This document shows positions 9,389 to 18,625 of a stretch of DNA of 64,000 nucleotides, piece after piece. How positions within the stretch are numbered: position 1 is the stretch's first letter; the number at the start of each line of letters is the position of its first letter. Origin of the DNA: Nocardioides scoriae (GTDB taxonomy: Bacteria > Actinomycetota > Actinomycetes > Propionibacteriales > Nocardioidaceae); assembly GCF_900104965.1 (NCBI RefSeq), contig NZ_LT629757.1:2790001-2854000 (forward strand). The letters run 5' to 3'. The translations under genes and the position numbers were made by a program. The notes beneath the pieces were generated by a model. It was not told the DNA's origin and ran no database searches. It saw only the letters and a list, made by a program, of their open reading frames with translations.

Positions 9389-12300
9389 CGCGATCCTTCA
9401 GCACCTGCTCGAAGTGGGCGTACGCCCGACGCATGTCGGCCTCGCGATCGAGGGTCACGAACGGCAGCTCGTAGGTGTAGACGGTGCCCGCCGGGTGCGT
9501 CGCGGTCCGCTCCTCCTCGGTGATCGCATCACCCCTGCGCCGCCACACCGTAAGCACCGAGTTGGGCACCTCACGACCATTGGCGTCGTAGATATACTTC
9601 GTGCGGTCGTAGCCATAGAGGACCGGGAACTGAGTGCGGTAGATCGTGCACAGCTCGTCCGCGGTGAGCCCGAGCATGAGCGCGACGAGAGCGTCGATCT
9701 CAATCAGCGCCTGCCGGCGGTCGGATGCTCGCCGAAGAGGAACCTCCCGTGTCCAACTTTGAGGCACACGTGCGATCGTCGGACGCCCTGGGTAGTCGAT
9801 CCCCCCGGTCCAGGCGTCGTCTAGTGCCAGGTCGAGGCTCACGTCGTTCCATACGTCCCCGTGGGCGGCAGTGACGCAGTTCAGTCTCATCACTCGCAGT
9901 TGCAGAGCTGGCTGAAGTGGATGAGCAGAAACAAACGGAAGCCGATCGATTGTGCTCTGCCGAATCGTTGATTTTGGAGCCGCGCGAGTGATGAAGTCCG
10001 AGACGAGCGAGGACATGAATCCAGCGATGCTGACTACCTTACTGGGGTCGTCAGGGAGAACACTCAACGAGTGGATGCCATCCACGTGAGCTGCGTCCCT
10101 GGGCAGCAGAGCAGGAATCAGCGTCCGCTCGCCAGTGTTGGCCGCCATTGCCCTCCATGCGACTCTGTTCAGCGAGGTAACAGCGACGCGCTCGTCGCCT
10201 ACATGGTCATATCGCGCGGCATACCGCGCTGCCGCAGTTGGATTCCCCGTATTTGGCTGATATTTTGTCGTCGGAATTGCGTATTCGTGGAGCTGCTCGA
10301 GGTCAATCGAAGAATAGTCCTTGTTGCTTGCCATCGATTGATTGGGGCTCTTATACATCGGATTCGCCACATGTATCTGAGGACCTTGCAAGATGACATC
10401 TTGCCACCGCCCACATGCTCCCCAGGCCACCTCAAACATCCCGCGCTTGAAATCGGCGCCCTCATCCCATCCAAGGGAGAGCAGGGGCTGGACCGAGCTC
10501 ATCCTCGACATACTTGACACCTTGTCCAACACGCTCGCGGTCGACTGATTCACAACGAAGACCATCCGAGTGCCGCCCACACCGGCGCCACCTCCGAGAG
10601 TCTCGTTCCATGTGTGCAGAGTGCGCTTAGTAACATGCTGAATGCGGCCGCGGTGAGGGCGAGTGTCCCAATGACCCTCCTCGTCTTTCACCCCGGGCTC
10701 CGGGCCAGCGCCCGAATGCACCAACGACCGCTCGACGGTGTCGGGGTGATATAGCGACGTAGCCATCAGGAAGTCGATCACGTCGCCATTCCCGCCGTAA
10801 ACGTGGACGCCGTACGTAACGAGGTTATGGATCTCGAAGAGGCCGAGCTCGTTGATGAACTGCCAGTGCCGGCGCAGGCGGGGATAGGTCGCTGAGCGAA
10901 GGTTGCCTGCACGCTCGTCGGTGAAATGGGTCTCCGGGTGCAGCAGAGCGGTGATGCCACGTGGCGACTGACGCCGCCAGGTCACCGACATGAAGCAGCG
11001 ATAGAGGTCGGGCCTCAAGCCCGCCAGGTGCGGGAACATGGTGGGCGCTGACACCGACTCGCGAAGGGCCACCTGACCTCCTGCGAGATCGAGATAGGAC
11101 CTGAGTGCCGAACTCTTGTCGAGCACCGACTCGCTCAGAGAACGGAACTCTTCCGCGGGCATCTTTGCGTCCAGTGCGAATCTGACGTCGTGGTCGGCGA
11201 GAACCGATGCGGCGTCCCAGTCGGGCCTCACCCACGGAGGGTTTCCGACCTGGAGGTCGAAGCCGCCGCGCGCAAAGACACCCGGGAACTCCAGCTCCCA
11301 GTGGAAGAAGCCCTGCTGGCTAGAGACCCGTCGGCATACGGCGAGCCAGGGATGGTCGCCAAGCACGTCGACCATGCGACGCGCGCCCGCGTAGGTCCGG
11401 TCGAGCTGCTCGGAGTCGTCGAGGCTGTCCCAGTCGAGCTCCTGCGTCAACGCTGCCTCGTTGCCGGCTCGGCGGCTGGTCTGGTTCATGCCGAGGATCT
11501 GACGGAGCGCGTCGTACCACTGCTCGAGCGTCGGCGGCTCGAGCTCATGTTCGGTGAGGGGCCAGAACCACAGCGCACACCAGGCGTCCATGACAGCGCG
11601 AAGCCGCTGATAGGCGCCGTCAGGATCCGCGAGGCTCTGCTCGATCTTTTCTCGGGTGATGGTGCGGCTGTCGGACCGAGCGTCCACCTCGCGTCCCCAG
11701 AGCGGGAGATCGCGACGGATCTGCTGTTCCGCGATCTCGAGTCGACGCGCAGCAATCTCCCACAACCGCTCGACGCGGCGGCCGAGGTCGACGAGGGTGT
11801 CCACCTCCTTGCGATCCGGCTTGCGGCGCGTCACCCGGCGCCAGGACTTGAGCGCCGCCACAGCATCAGGAGCGAGCTCGCGGATGTCGCGGCCGACCTC
11901 GGCCGCGGATCCCCAGCCCTCGGCGGGGAGAAGGAAGTGCGGCACGCGCCCGTCGATACGCTGCATCTCGCCGCCGGTGTCGAGACCGAGCTGGGTCGGC
12001 GCTGTCGTCAACCAGCTCTTGTCGTTGAGCTGATCCCGGCGATACACGGCGCGCCGCGCCCCGATGAGCGAGTTGCCGCGTCGCAGGTGGAGGCCGAACC
12101 ACGGCGCGTCGAGGCCGGCCACCATGGTGTCGAGCCACAGAGAGATTTCGGCGAGTTCGACTGCGGTCGCGTTGAGGTCGACGCCGTGCACGTTGTGGAG
12201 CGCGATGTGGGCCTTCACGCGCTGCAGCTCGAGCGGATAGACGTCCGGGTCGATGCGCTCGCCGAGCTCCTTCTGCCGACGGGTGAGGTATTCATCGGCG

Positions 12301-14009
12301 AGCTGGCGCACGGCCTCGATGGCGAACGCTCCCGATCCGAGGGCGGGCTCGCAGATGCTCAGGCGCAGGATCTCCTCGGCCGTGGTCACCTGGTCGTCCT
12401 GGTCGAGCAGCTCTTCAAGCGCCTGGGAGACGACGAACTTCGTAAGCACCTCGGGTGTGTAGTAGGACGCAGACTGCTGGCGCTCGCGACCTGCGAGGCG
12501 GAAGACGAATCCGCCTTGGTGATGAACGACCGGTCGCCGCTCACCGGTGATCGGGTCGGCCGCGGTGACGAAGTGCTCGGCGGCGAGGTGGTCGGCCCGG
12601 TCGGTCGGCACCACCCACGACCCCTTGGACGGGTCACCGTTCTTCGCCACCTCGTAGAGGTCGGTCTCGGCGAAGAAGCCGGTGTAGGACATCAAGCCCT
12701 CGTAGACAGCACCGAGCTGGTTGATGCCGAGCTCCGCGTAGGAGATGAACCCACGATCGCGGCCGCGGGCCTCCTTGCTCAGCAGCAGATGACGGAGCAC
12801 TTCCTGGAGCGCGGCGTTGCCGAGCCCGACGTCCTCGATGTGCGCGACCGCAGCCGGCTCGAAGAGATCGGCTCTGAGGTTGCGGAAGGTCAGGCCCTCG
12901 GTGACGGCGCCTTCGGCGGCGTCGCGCAGGCCGTCGTGCCCGAGGTGCAACAACCCGAAGAGCGTGGCGAGCGAGTCGTAGAGGTGCGTGCCCGACCTGG
13001 ACCGAGGTGAGACCAGCTCGACGAGGCACATCTCGCGGAGGCGGTCGATGCTGTAGCCCGACTCGTACTCCCGCGTGCCGGTCGGCAGGACACCCAGCTC
13101 GGGTGACGCCTCGGCGTAGAGCAGGAAGAGGATGCGGTAGAGGAACCTCAGCGACTGCTTCGCGAGCGGCTGCGCCTCGTCCGCAGGCAGCGGGTCGAGG
13201 CCCGCGTCGCGCCGGCGTCGTACGACCTCGTTGGCGATGATCTCGACCGACAGCCGGACGCCCTCGCGCAGGTCCTGGGAGACACCGACGGTGTGCTTGA
13301 CGGATTCCTCCAGCACCTGGCGCCACCAGATCTCGCCCTCGGCGTCCGGTGCCAGCGAGCCCGCGCACACGCAGGCCAGCGCCCTGTCGACCTCGCCCCC
13401 GCGGCGCGCGTCGTTGCGCTCGGCGACCGTCAGCAGGTCGACGGTCAGGTGGCGACCCTCGAGCCAGCGCTCGCGTTCGGCGACGAGCAGTCGGCCCCCC
13501 GACACGACGAGGGCGAACGCGGGCGGGGTCTCACCGACGAACAACGCCGACAGCAGAGCTGCCACGGACGCGATCTCCGTGCCGTCGTCCATGAGATGGG
13601 GCTCGATGAGAGTCTCGACGTCTTTGCGGATCAGGTCCTCGACCGTCTCCGAGGCCCGCGCCACGACCACCGCGAGGTCCCCGCCCGTGGCAAGACCCGC
13701 CGACCTCACCCGGATGACAGGGCCGGATCGCTGTTGGACCAGGCCCTTCGCGCCGTAGCCGAGCAGGTCGACCACGTGGTCCGCGAAGGTCCGCAGCTCG
13801 GCGTCGTCGGCGTCGGGGAGGTCCACCAGCCGGCGGATGAGATCGGCGCGCTCCCCCATGAACCGGGTGCGCACGTCACCGTCCTCGTCGTCCCACGCCT
13901 TGCGACGCTCGAGGACCTTGGCCTGGAACGATTGCCGGGTCGCGTCGGTGGTGAAGAAGTGCTCGCTGATCCAGTCGCCGGTGACGACAAGGGCATCGCT
14001 CGTGGGCAT
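9381..14009 (-). CDS. drmMI: DISARM class 1 adenine-specific methyltransferase DrmMI-like (Eco57I type)
   Basis: A 1,542-residue protein of the large Eco57I/type IIG-like N6-adenine methylase group. SAM motif I is CEPALGSGAFAIEAV (near residue 555) and the catalytic motif IV is GNPPWVRPDW (near 921). The region after motif IV, residues about 1130-1365, should be the target-recognition domain; it is encoded by clearly more AT-rich DNA (about 9,920-10,620) than its flanks. The product would mark host DNA so that the DISARM helicases ignore it. ATG 14009 lies directly next to the drmD stop (TGAATG), and the 3' end overlaps the giant helicase gene by 8 bp. Size, neighbours (drmD upstream) and motifs agree with DrmMI of class 1 DISARM. 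An independent type IIG enzyme is less likely because no nuclease motif was recognised at the N-terminus. Confidence 0.85.
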   Translation of the reverse strand: MPTSDALVVTGDWISEHFFTTDATRQSFQAKVLERRKAWDDEDGDVRTRFMGERADLIRRLVDLPDADDAELRTFADHVVDLLGYGAKGLVQQRSGPVIRVRSAGLATGGDLAVVVARASETVEDLIRKDVETLIEPHLMDDGTEIASVAALLSALFVGETPPAFALVVSGGRLLVAERERWLEGRHLTVDLLTVAERNDARRGGEVDRALACVCAGSLAPDAEGEIWWRQVLEESVKHTVGVSQDLREGVRLSVEIIANEVVRRRRDAGLDPLPADEAQPLAKQSLRFLYRILFLLYAEASPELGVLPTGTREYESGYSIDRLREMCLVELVSPRSRSGTHLYDSLATLFGLLHLGHDGLRDAAEGAVTEGLTFRNLRADLFEPAAVAHIEDVGLGNAALQEVLRHLLLSKEARGRDRGFISYAELGINQLGAVYEGLMSYTGFFAETDLYEVAKNGDPSKGSWVVPTDRADHLAAEHFVTAADPITGERRPVVHHQGGFVFRLAGRERQQSASYYTPEVLTKFVVSQALEELLDQDDQVTTAEEILRLSICEPALGSGAFAIEAVRQLADEYLTRRQKELGERIDPDVYPLELQRVKAHIALHNVHGVDLNATAVELAEISLWLDTMVAGLDAPWFGLHLRRGNSLIGARRAVYRRDQLNDKSWLTTAPTQLGLDTGGEMQRIDGRVPHFLLPAEGWGSAAEVGRDIRELAPDAVAALKSWRRVTRRKPDRKEVDTLVDLGRRVERLWEIAARRLEIAEQQIRRDLPLWGREVDARSDSRTITREKIEQSLADPDGAYQRLRAVMDAWCALWFWPLTEHELEPPTLEQWYDALRQILGMNQTSRRAGNEAALTQELDWDSLDDSEQLDRTYAGARRMVDVLGDHPWLAVCRRVSSQQGFFHWELEFPGVFARGGFDLQVGNPPWVRPDWDAASVLADHDVRFALDAKMPAEEFRSLSESVLDKSSALRSYLDLAGGQVALRESVSAPTMFPHLAGLRPDLYRCFMSVTWRRQSPRGITALLHPETHFTDERAGNLRSATYPRLRRHWQFINELGLFEIHNLVTYGVHVYGGNGDVIDFLMATSLYHPDTVERSLVHSGAGPEPGVKDEEGHWDTRPHRGRIQHVTKRTLHTWNETLGGGAGVGGTRMVFVVNQSTASVLDKVSSMSRMSSVQPLLSLGWDEGADFKRGMFEVAWGACGRWQDVILQGPQIHVANPMYKSPNQSMASNKDYSSIDLEQLHEYAIPTTKYQPNTGNPTAAARYAARYDHVGDERVAVTSLNRVAWRAMAANTGERTLIPALLPRDAAHVDGIHSLSVLPDDPSKVVSIAGFMSSLVSDFITRAAPKSTIRQSTIDRLPFVSAHPLQPALQLRVMRLNCVTAAHGDVWNDVSLDLALDDAWTGGIDYPGRPTIARVPQSWTREVPLRRASDRRQALIEIDALVALMLGLTADELCTIYRTQFPVLYGYDRTKYIYDANGREVPNSVLTVWRRRGDAITEEERTATHPAGTVYTYELPFVTLDREADMRRAYAHFEQVLKDRDG

Positions 14010-16886
14010 TCAGACCGCCCTCCCGTCCGCGGTGGGGAAGACGACCAGGAGCGGTCGGACCGTGCGCTGGTCGGGCCGCAGCGACAGCGCCACGTCGCGC
14101 TCGACCTCGACCCGCGATCGCCGGTCGCGCAGACCGGCACGCTGGGTGAGCTCCAGAGCAAGTTCGTCCCAGGTGTCCGTGCGCGCGGCCCACCGTTCGA
14201 CCCTGGCCGTCACCTCGGCCTCCACGGCGTCGAGCGTCATGTCCAACGAGGCCCGAGCGGCCGCGACCGCGGGCGCCACGTGACGTCGCAACTCCATGAT
14301 GTCGGGCGTGCGGCCGCGATTGACGAGCGACCCGGTGATCCCTAGTGCGATGAGAGCGGCCGAGGCGTCTTGGAAGGTCTCGACCGGGCTGAAGGTCAGG
14401 TTGCCCGGGCTGGGGAAGGACACCACCGCGAAGCTGGACGTGACGATCTGGCCGCGGGCGTTCATCAGCGCCGCGTGGGTGAGGACGGACACGTGCTCCA
14501 CCGGTCCCTCGACGGCGAAGATCTGGTTGCGCCCCAGCGCAGCGAGCGCGCGGTCGGCTGCCCAGTCCAGCGCCGGATGCAGTGGCGCGAGGAAGTGCGC
14601 CTCCGGCCACAGCGACGTCGAGCCTGCGCCACGGGCTTCTTCGATGGCGCGTCGACCGCGGTCCGACGAGGTGGCGAGCTTCATCGACTCGGTGACTCGA
14701 CGCTCGCGGAGATAACTCTGGGGCAGCACGTCGAGGCGTTGGCAGAGGTCCGGCGGCGGGTTGAATTCCGCGACCGCGTGCCCGGGGTGCACTCGCCAGC
14801 CGACGCCGTTCGGGGGTGGGGAGGCAGGGGTCTCGAGAGCCTCGTCGAGCGCGTCGGTGAGAAACGCGACCCGATCGGGATAGAGCCCGGATCCCGACGG
14901 CGCCTCGGACGCACGCTCCGCCTGGTGAGCAGTCGGGGCGTCGGCTACGGCGAACAGCGCCATCAAGGCGTCCAGGTCACCGCCCTGTGCCACCTGCTCC
15001 GGGCTGCGGACCGTGTCGTCCAGATCGCGCTCGCCCGCGAGCACCTGTCGGATCGCCTCCTCCTCGGCGGCCACGTCGTGCTTGCCCATCAAGGAGGCGG
15101 AGTCCCCGAGCGCTTTGTGGGCCTCGTGCTCCTTCTGCACCAGACGCTCGAGGATGCGCACGTCGCCGGCGAAGCCTTCGCTGGTCGGGTCCAGCAACAG
15201 CGTGGTGATGACAGGTCGGTGGCGCTGGCCGTAGCGGTCGATGCGCCCGTTGCGCTGCTCGATCCGGATGAGGCTCCACGGGATGTCGAAGTGGACGAGG
15301 TGGTGGCACTGGAGATGCAGGTTGACGCCCTCGGACGCCACGTCGCCGGTGACCAGGACACGGATCGGCGACGACTCCTGCTTGAAGGACTCGACGACCT
15401 CCCGCTGGTCCACGTCGGACAGCCCTCCGTGCAGGACGACCACCTCGTCGGACGAGAATGCCAGGTCGCTCATCAGGTTCTCCCGCAGCCAGGTCAGGGT
15501 CGCCACCCGCTCGGCGAACACCACCACGCGCTCGCTCGCCCCCGGGCGGACACCGATCCCGCCGAAGTGGTCGACCAGGGCGGCGTACTTGGCCGAACCG
15601 GACTCGACACAGTCCCGGTTCAACTCGCGCAGACGCTCCAACGCACGGCGCTCACGACCGGCCTGGACGGTGTCGCCGGTGATGCGCTTGGTCCTCTCGA
15701 GGACCGAGGCCTCGAACGCGGCCGGGGACGACAGGAACGCCTTGGCGAGAGTCCACGGGAAGAGCTTGGCGTTGGCCCCGGAGTACGGCGACCGGCCGGA
15801 CTCCGGATGCAACCAGACGGTGTCGAGCTCCTCCGCCAGCGCGTTCTCGGCGGCCGACGCCGGCACCAGGACGTTGCGGGGGTCGTGCCTCTCGGGCCAT
15901 TTGCCGCCGACCACTGCCGCGACGTCGGGGCTGTGGCGGTGACGCCGGATGACCAGGCGGCGCACCTCGTCCTCGACGAGGGTGCCGTCGGGCCTGACCG
16001 CGCTCGGCTCCAGCATCGAGACCAGCTCAGCGAACGACTCGGCCTTGCCGTTGTGCGGGGTCGCCGAGGCCAGGATCAGCGCGTCGCTGCGGGTCGAGAG
16101 CAGACGCGCGAGCCGGTTGTTCTGCGACGTCGAGTTGGTGACGTTGTGGGACTCGTCGATGACCACGGCGTCCCAGTGCTGCTTCTCCAGGTGGGAGAGG
16201 TAGGCATCGCTCTTGAGGGTGTCGATGGAGACGATCACGCGCTTGAAGAAGGAGAAGGGGTTGCGGTTCGCCGGCAGCTTCTGACGGATCCGCTGGATGC
16301 CGACCGAGTCGAGACGCACGAAGGGCAACGCGAACCGCGTCCACAGCTCGAACTGCATCTGCTCGAGCACGTGTCGCGGCGTCACGACGAGGATCCGTTC
16401 GCCTCGGCCGCGGCGTACCAGCTCGGACAGGATCATGCCGATCTCGAGGGTCTTGCCCAGGCCCACGGCGTCCGCGAGCAGGATGCGTGGGCGCAGGTTG
16501 TCCCGGCTCAGCGCCTGGGTGACCGCCTTGAGCTGGTAGTCCAGCGGGTCGGCCAGGCCCTGACGGGCGACCGTGAGGTTCGGGTCGTCCACCGGGACCG
16601 CGGTGCGTCGGAGCGTTGACTCCAGCCACAGGCGGGCGCGCCGGTGGCCCGGGGAGTCGTCCGCCACGACTTCAGCGGCCGCCGGATCGAGGACCTCGAT
16701 GTCGTCCAGCGCCGTGCTGAAGATCGCTTCGGTGTCCCGCACCAGCTCGGACAGGCCCTGGACCTCGACGAACCACCCGTCGGTCGCACGCTCGGCGCGG
16801 TTGACCAGCCAGGTCTCGTCGCGGACGACGACGACCGATCCGACGGGCGCGTGGAACGCCTCGCCAGCGTGCCGGAGCTCGGTCAC
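14010..16886 (-). CDS. drmD: DISARM SNF2-like helicase DrmD
   Basis: A 958-residue SNF2/RapA-like superfamily 2 ATPase. It shows ADAVGLGKTLEIGMILSEL (Walker A, near residue 137), ILVVTPRHVLEQMQFE (motif Ia), AVVIDESHNV (DESH box, near 244), LILASATPHNGK (motif III), VLVTGDVASEGVNLHLQCHH and IRIEQRNGRIDRYGQ (motifs V and VI), followed by a long C-terminal region. DrmD is the marker gene of class 1 DISARM and always accompanies DrmMI there. I chose GTG 16886 because GAGGG lies about 10 bp upstream and it falls 17 bp after the drmB stop. An open frame continues upstream to 17096, but that part overlaps the conserved cysteine end of drmB and reads as low-complexity Arg/Gly/Pro. The gene abuts drmMI with no spacer. 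Confidence 0.87.
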   Translation of the reverse strand: MTELRHAGEAFHAPVGSVVVVRDETWLVNRAERATDGWFVEVQGLSELVRDTEAIFSTALDDIEVLDPAAAEVVADDSPGHRRARLWLESTLRRTAVPVDDPNLTVARQGLADPLDYQLKAVTQALSRDNLRPRILLADAVGLGKTLEIGMILSELVRRGRGERILVVTPRHVLEQMQFELWTRFALPFVRLDSVGIQRIRQKLPANRNPFSFFKRVIVSIDTLKSDAYLSHLEKQHWDAVVIDESHNVTNSTSQNNRLARLLSTRSDALILASATPHNGKAESFAELVSMLEPSAVRPDGTLVEDEVRRLVIRRHRHSPDVAAVVGGKWPERHDPRNVLVPASAAENALAEELDTVWLHPESGRSPYSGANAKLFPWTLAKAFLSSPAAFEASVLERTKRITGDTVQAGRERRALERLRELNRDCVESGSAKYAALVDHFGGIGVRPGASERVVVFAERVATLTWLRENLMSDLAFSSDEVVVLHGGLSDVDQREVVESFKQESSPIRVLVTGDVASEGVNLHLQCHHLVHFDIPWSLIRIEQRNGRIDRYGQRHRPVITTLLLDPTSEGFAGDVRILERLVQKEHEAHKALGDSASLMGKHDVAAEEEAIRQVLAGERDLDDTVRSPEQVAQGGDLDALMALFAVADAPTAHQAERASEAPSGSGLYPDRVAFLTDALDEALETPASPPPNGVGWRVHPGHAVAEFNPPPDLCQRLDVLPQSYLRERRVTESMKLATSSDRGRRAIEEARGAGSTSLWPEAHFLAPLHPALDWAADRALAALGRNQIFAVEGPVEHVSVLTHAALMNARGQIVTSSFAVVSFPSPGNLTFSPVETFQDASAALIALGITGSLVNRGRTPDIMELRRHVAPAVAAARASLDMTLDAVEAEVTARVERWAARTDTWDELALELTQRAGLRDRRSRVEVERDVALSLRPDQRTVRPLLVVFPTADGRAV

Positions 16887-16903
16887 GTTGTCGATCCCTC
16901 CGG

Positions 16904-18625
16904 TCAGTCGACGAACGAGTTCAGGAAGCCGTCCTCGGGACGGTCGGGCAACCCCACGAGGCAAGCACGGTCGAGCTCCCGGTTGGCGAGCTCGCAGCTC
17001 GTCTCCGGCAGGAGCTGGCACGCATGGCAGGCCGCCAAGTTGAGCGCGTCCGCGCCACCCGAGACCGTCTCGATGCACACCGGATCGGAGGAGCACCAGC
17101 GTGCACGCCTCGTCGCGGACAGCACGAGTGGCCAGACGCGATCTGCGCGCGACTGCGCTGCCAGACCACCGAGGCTGCCCGCCGAGTCGGCGGACGCGGT
17201 GTAGATCAGGATCCCGGCCTGCCCCTCCTTGCTGTAGACACGCTCGCGCAGCGAAGCCACCGGGTAGCCGGCATCCAGGCTGAGCTCGGTGAGCAGTGCG
17301 TGGGCCAGCGAGTGCAGCAGCAGCTCGCGGGGACCGATCCGCTTGACGTGCGGCACACCCATTGCTTCGGCCCGGATGCGGTAGGCCTCCTCGATCGCCT
17401 TGGCCCGGGACTTCGCGAAGTCTCCTGCCTCCCAGGTCGCCAGGGCCGTCTCGTCGATCTGGAAGAAGACACCTTCACCGAGCACTTCGATGGCGGGCAG
17501 CCAGGTGGGTTTCTGTGCGGTCAGCGGTGCGACGCGGTTGCCCTCCTCCCCCTCACTCCACGGGGTCACGCGGGTGAAGCCCTGCAGAGCGCGCACCTCC
17601 CGTAGTCGCGCCACCTCCGACACCTGCGTCAAGAGCCGATTCGCCTCGTCGGGCAGACCCTCGACCCGAGTACAGACGAACTGCTGACGGGGGTCCTTCT
17701 CCGGGCGCCCCTTGACCAGGGCGCCGTACTCGTCCGCTCGCAGATCGGCGTCGTCTGGGATCTCGTCCGAGGCCTCACCACGCATCACGAGGATCGCCTG
17801 AACCAGGTCGTCGACCTCGACGCCGGCCTCCTTGTCCATATCCATCCCGACCAGTGTCGCGGCCAGTGCCGCGGCAGGGATGTGCTGCACCATCGGCCAG
17901 TACTTGTTGATCGTCCGGTGCGCTCCCTCCGACCACGGAGGAATGGAGATCGCCGACCTGACCGACGCGAACCAGACGTTGGAGGCACCTCGCTGCAGGG
18001 TGCGCGGCGTCTGGTCGCAGGTGTCCGCGGCCGCGCCGCGCAACCAGGGACGGTTGCCCCAGCACTTGCTGATCCCGATCAGCGCTTGGGGCGAGAACGA
18101 CCCGGCCAGACTGCGCCCGGGTGCCCCGCACGAGCACGAGATGACGATGTCGCCCAGGGACGAGCTCTGGCCTCGGGTGCGCAGGAAGAGCTGGTGGCTC
18201 TTGTCGGCATCCGGCCGCTCACCCTTGTGCACCCAGGCGGAGTAGGGGAAGTCGTCGATGTGCCCACCGGGGCAGCAGATGACGAACCGGGAGGGCACGA
18301 GCGTGCGCTGACAACGGTCGCATTCGTTTCCGTCCCAGCCGCAGAAGTCGTTCAGCCGCCCGAGACGGTGACACTTCGGGCAGTGGAACATCCGTGGGAA
18401 CCGCACGACCGGCAGATCCTTCTTGCCCCTCGACGGAGGCATCCGAAAGGTACGCACCTCCATGGAGCGAGCCAAGCGGGGCTCGGTCACCTCTGGGCAC
18501 TGGCTCTCGGTCCAGTCGTCCGTGCCGAGCAACATGAAGCTCTCGTCCCGAGCCGGGAAGAGCGCCCCCACACCGTACGTCGTCACCATCTGGCTTCGAC
18601 GGGCCTCGGCCACTTTACGGACCAT
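16904..18625 (-). CDS. drmB: DISARM protein DrmB (DUF1998)
   Basis: A 573-residue protein that begins MVRKVAEARRSQMVTTYGVGALFPARDESFML, the typical DrmB opening. It is rich in paired cysteines: FHCPKCHRLGRLNDFCGW..CDRCQRT, CCPGGHIDDFPYSAWVHKG and CSCGAPGRSL. The DUF1998 end reads CIETVSGGADALNLAACHACQLLPETSC. In known class 1 DISARM, DrmB pairs with DrmA to form a DNA-sensing helicase complex that recognises invading DNA. ATG 18625 overlaps the drmA stop as TGATG; a longer in-frame start at 18709 would overlap drmA by 85 bp and is unlikely. It is followed after 17 bp by drmD. The DNA-binding and zinc roles come from the family; the cysteine motifs are visible. Confidence 0.88.
   Translation of the reverse strand: MVRKVAEARRSQMVTTYGVGALFPARDESFMLLGTDDWTESQCPEVTEPRLARSMEVRTFRMPPSRGKKDLPVVRFPRMFHCPKCHRLGRLNDFCGWDGNECDRCQRTLVPSRFVICCPGGHIDDFPYSAWVHKGERPDADKSHQLFLRTRGQSSSLGDIVISCSCGAPGRSLAGSFSPQALIGISKCWGNRPWLRGAAADTCDQTPRTLQRGASNVWFASVRSAISIPPWSEGAHRTINKYWPMVQHIPAAALAATLVGMDMDKEAGVEVDDLVQAILVMRGEASDEIPDDADLRADEYGALVKGRPEKDPRQQFVCTRVEGLPDEANRLLTQVSEVARLREVRALQGFTRVTPWSEGEEGNRVAPLTAQKPTWLPAIEVLGEGVFFQIDETALATWEAGDFAKSRAKAIEEAYRIRAEAMGVPHVKRIGPRELLLHSLAHALLTELSLDAGYPVASLRERVYSKEGQAGILIYTASADSAGSLGGLAAQSRADRVWPLVLSATRRARWCSSDPVCIETVSGGADALNLAACHACQLLPETSCELANRELDRACLVGLPDRPEDGFLNSFVD

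Noticed and set aside
5675-9523. Long plus-strand open frame (over 1,200 codons) opposite the giant helicase
   Set aside because: Low-complexity Gly/Arg/Glu/Val composition and no motifs; it is the antisense shadow of a gene with clear helicase motifs on the minus strand.
16887-17096. Longer N-terminus for DrmD
   Set aside because: It would overlap the conserved DUF1998 cysteine end of drmB and reads as disordered Arg/Gly/Pro sequence; GTG 16886 has a ribosome-binding site.
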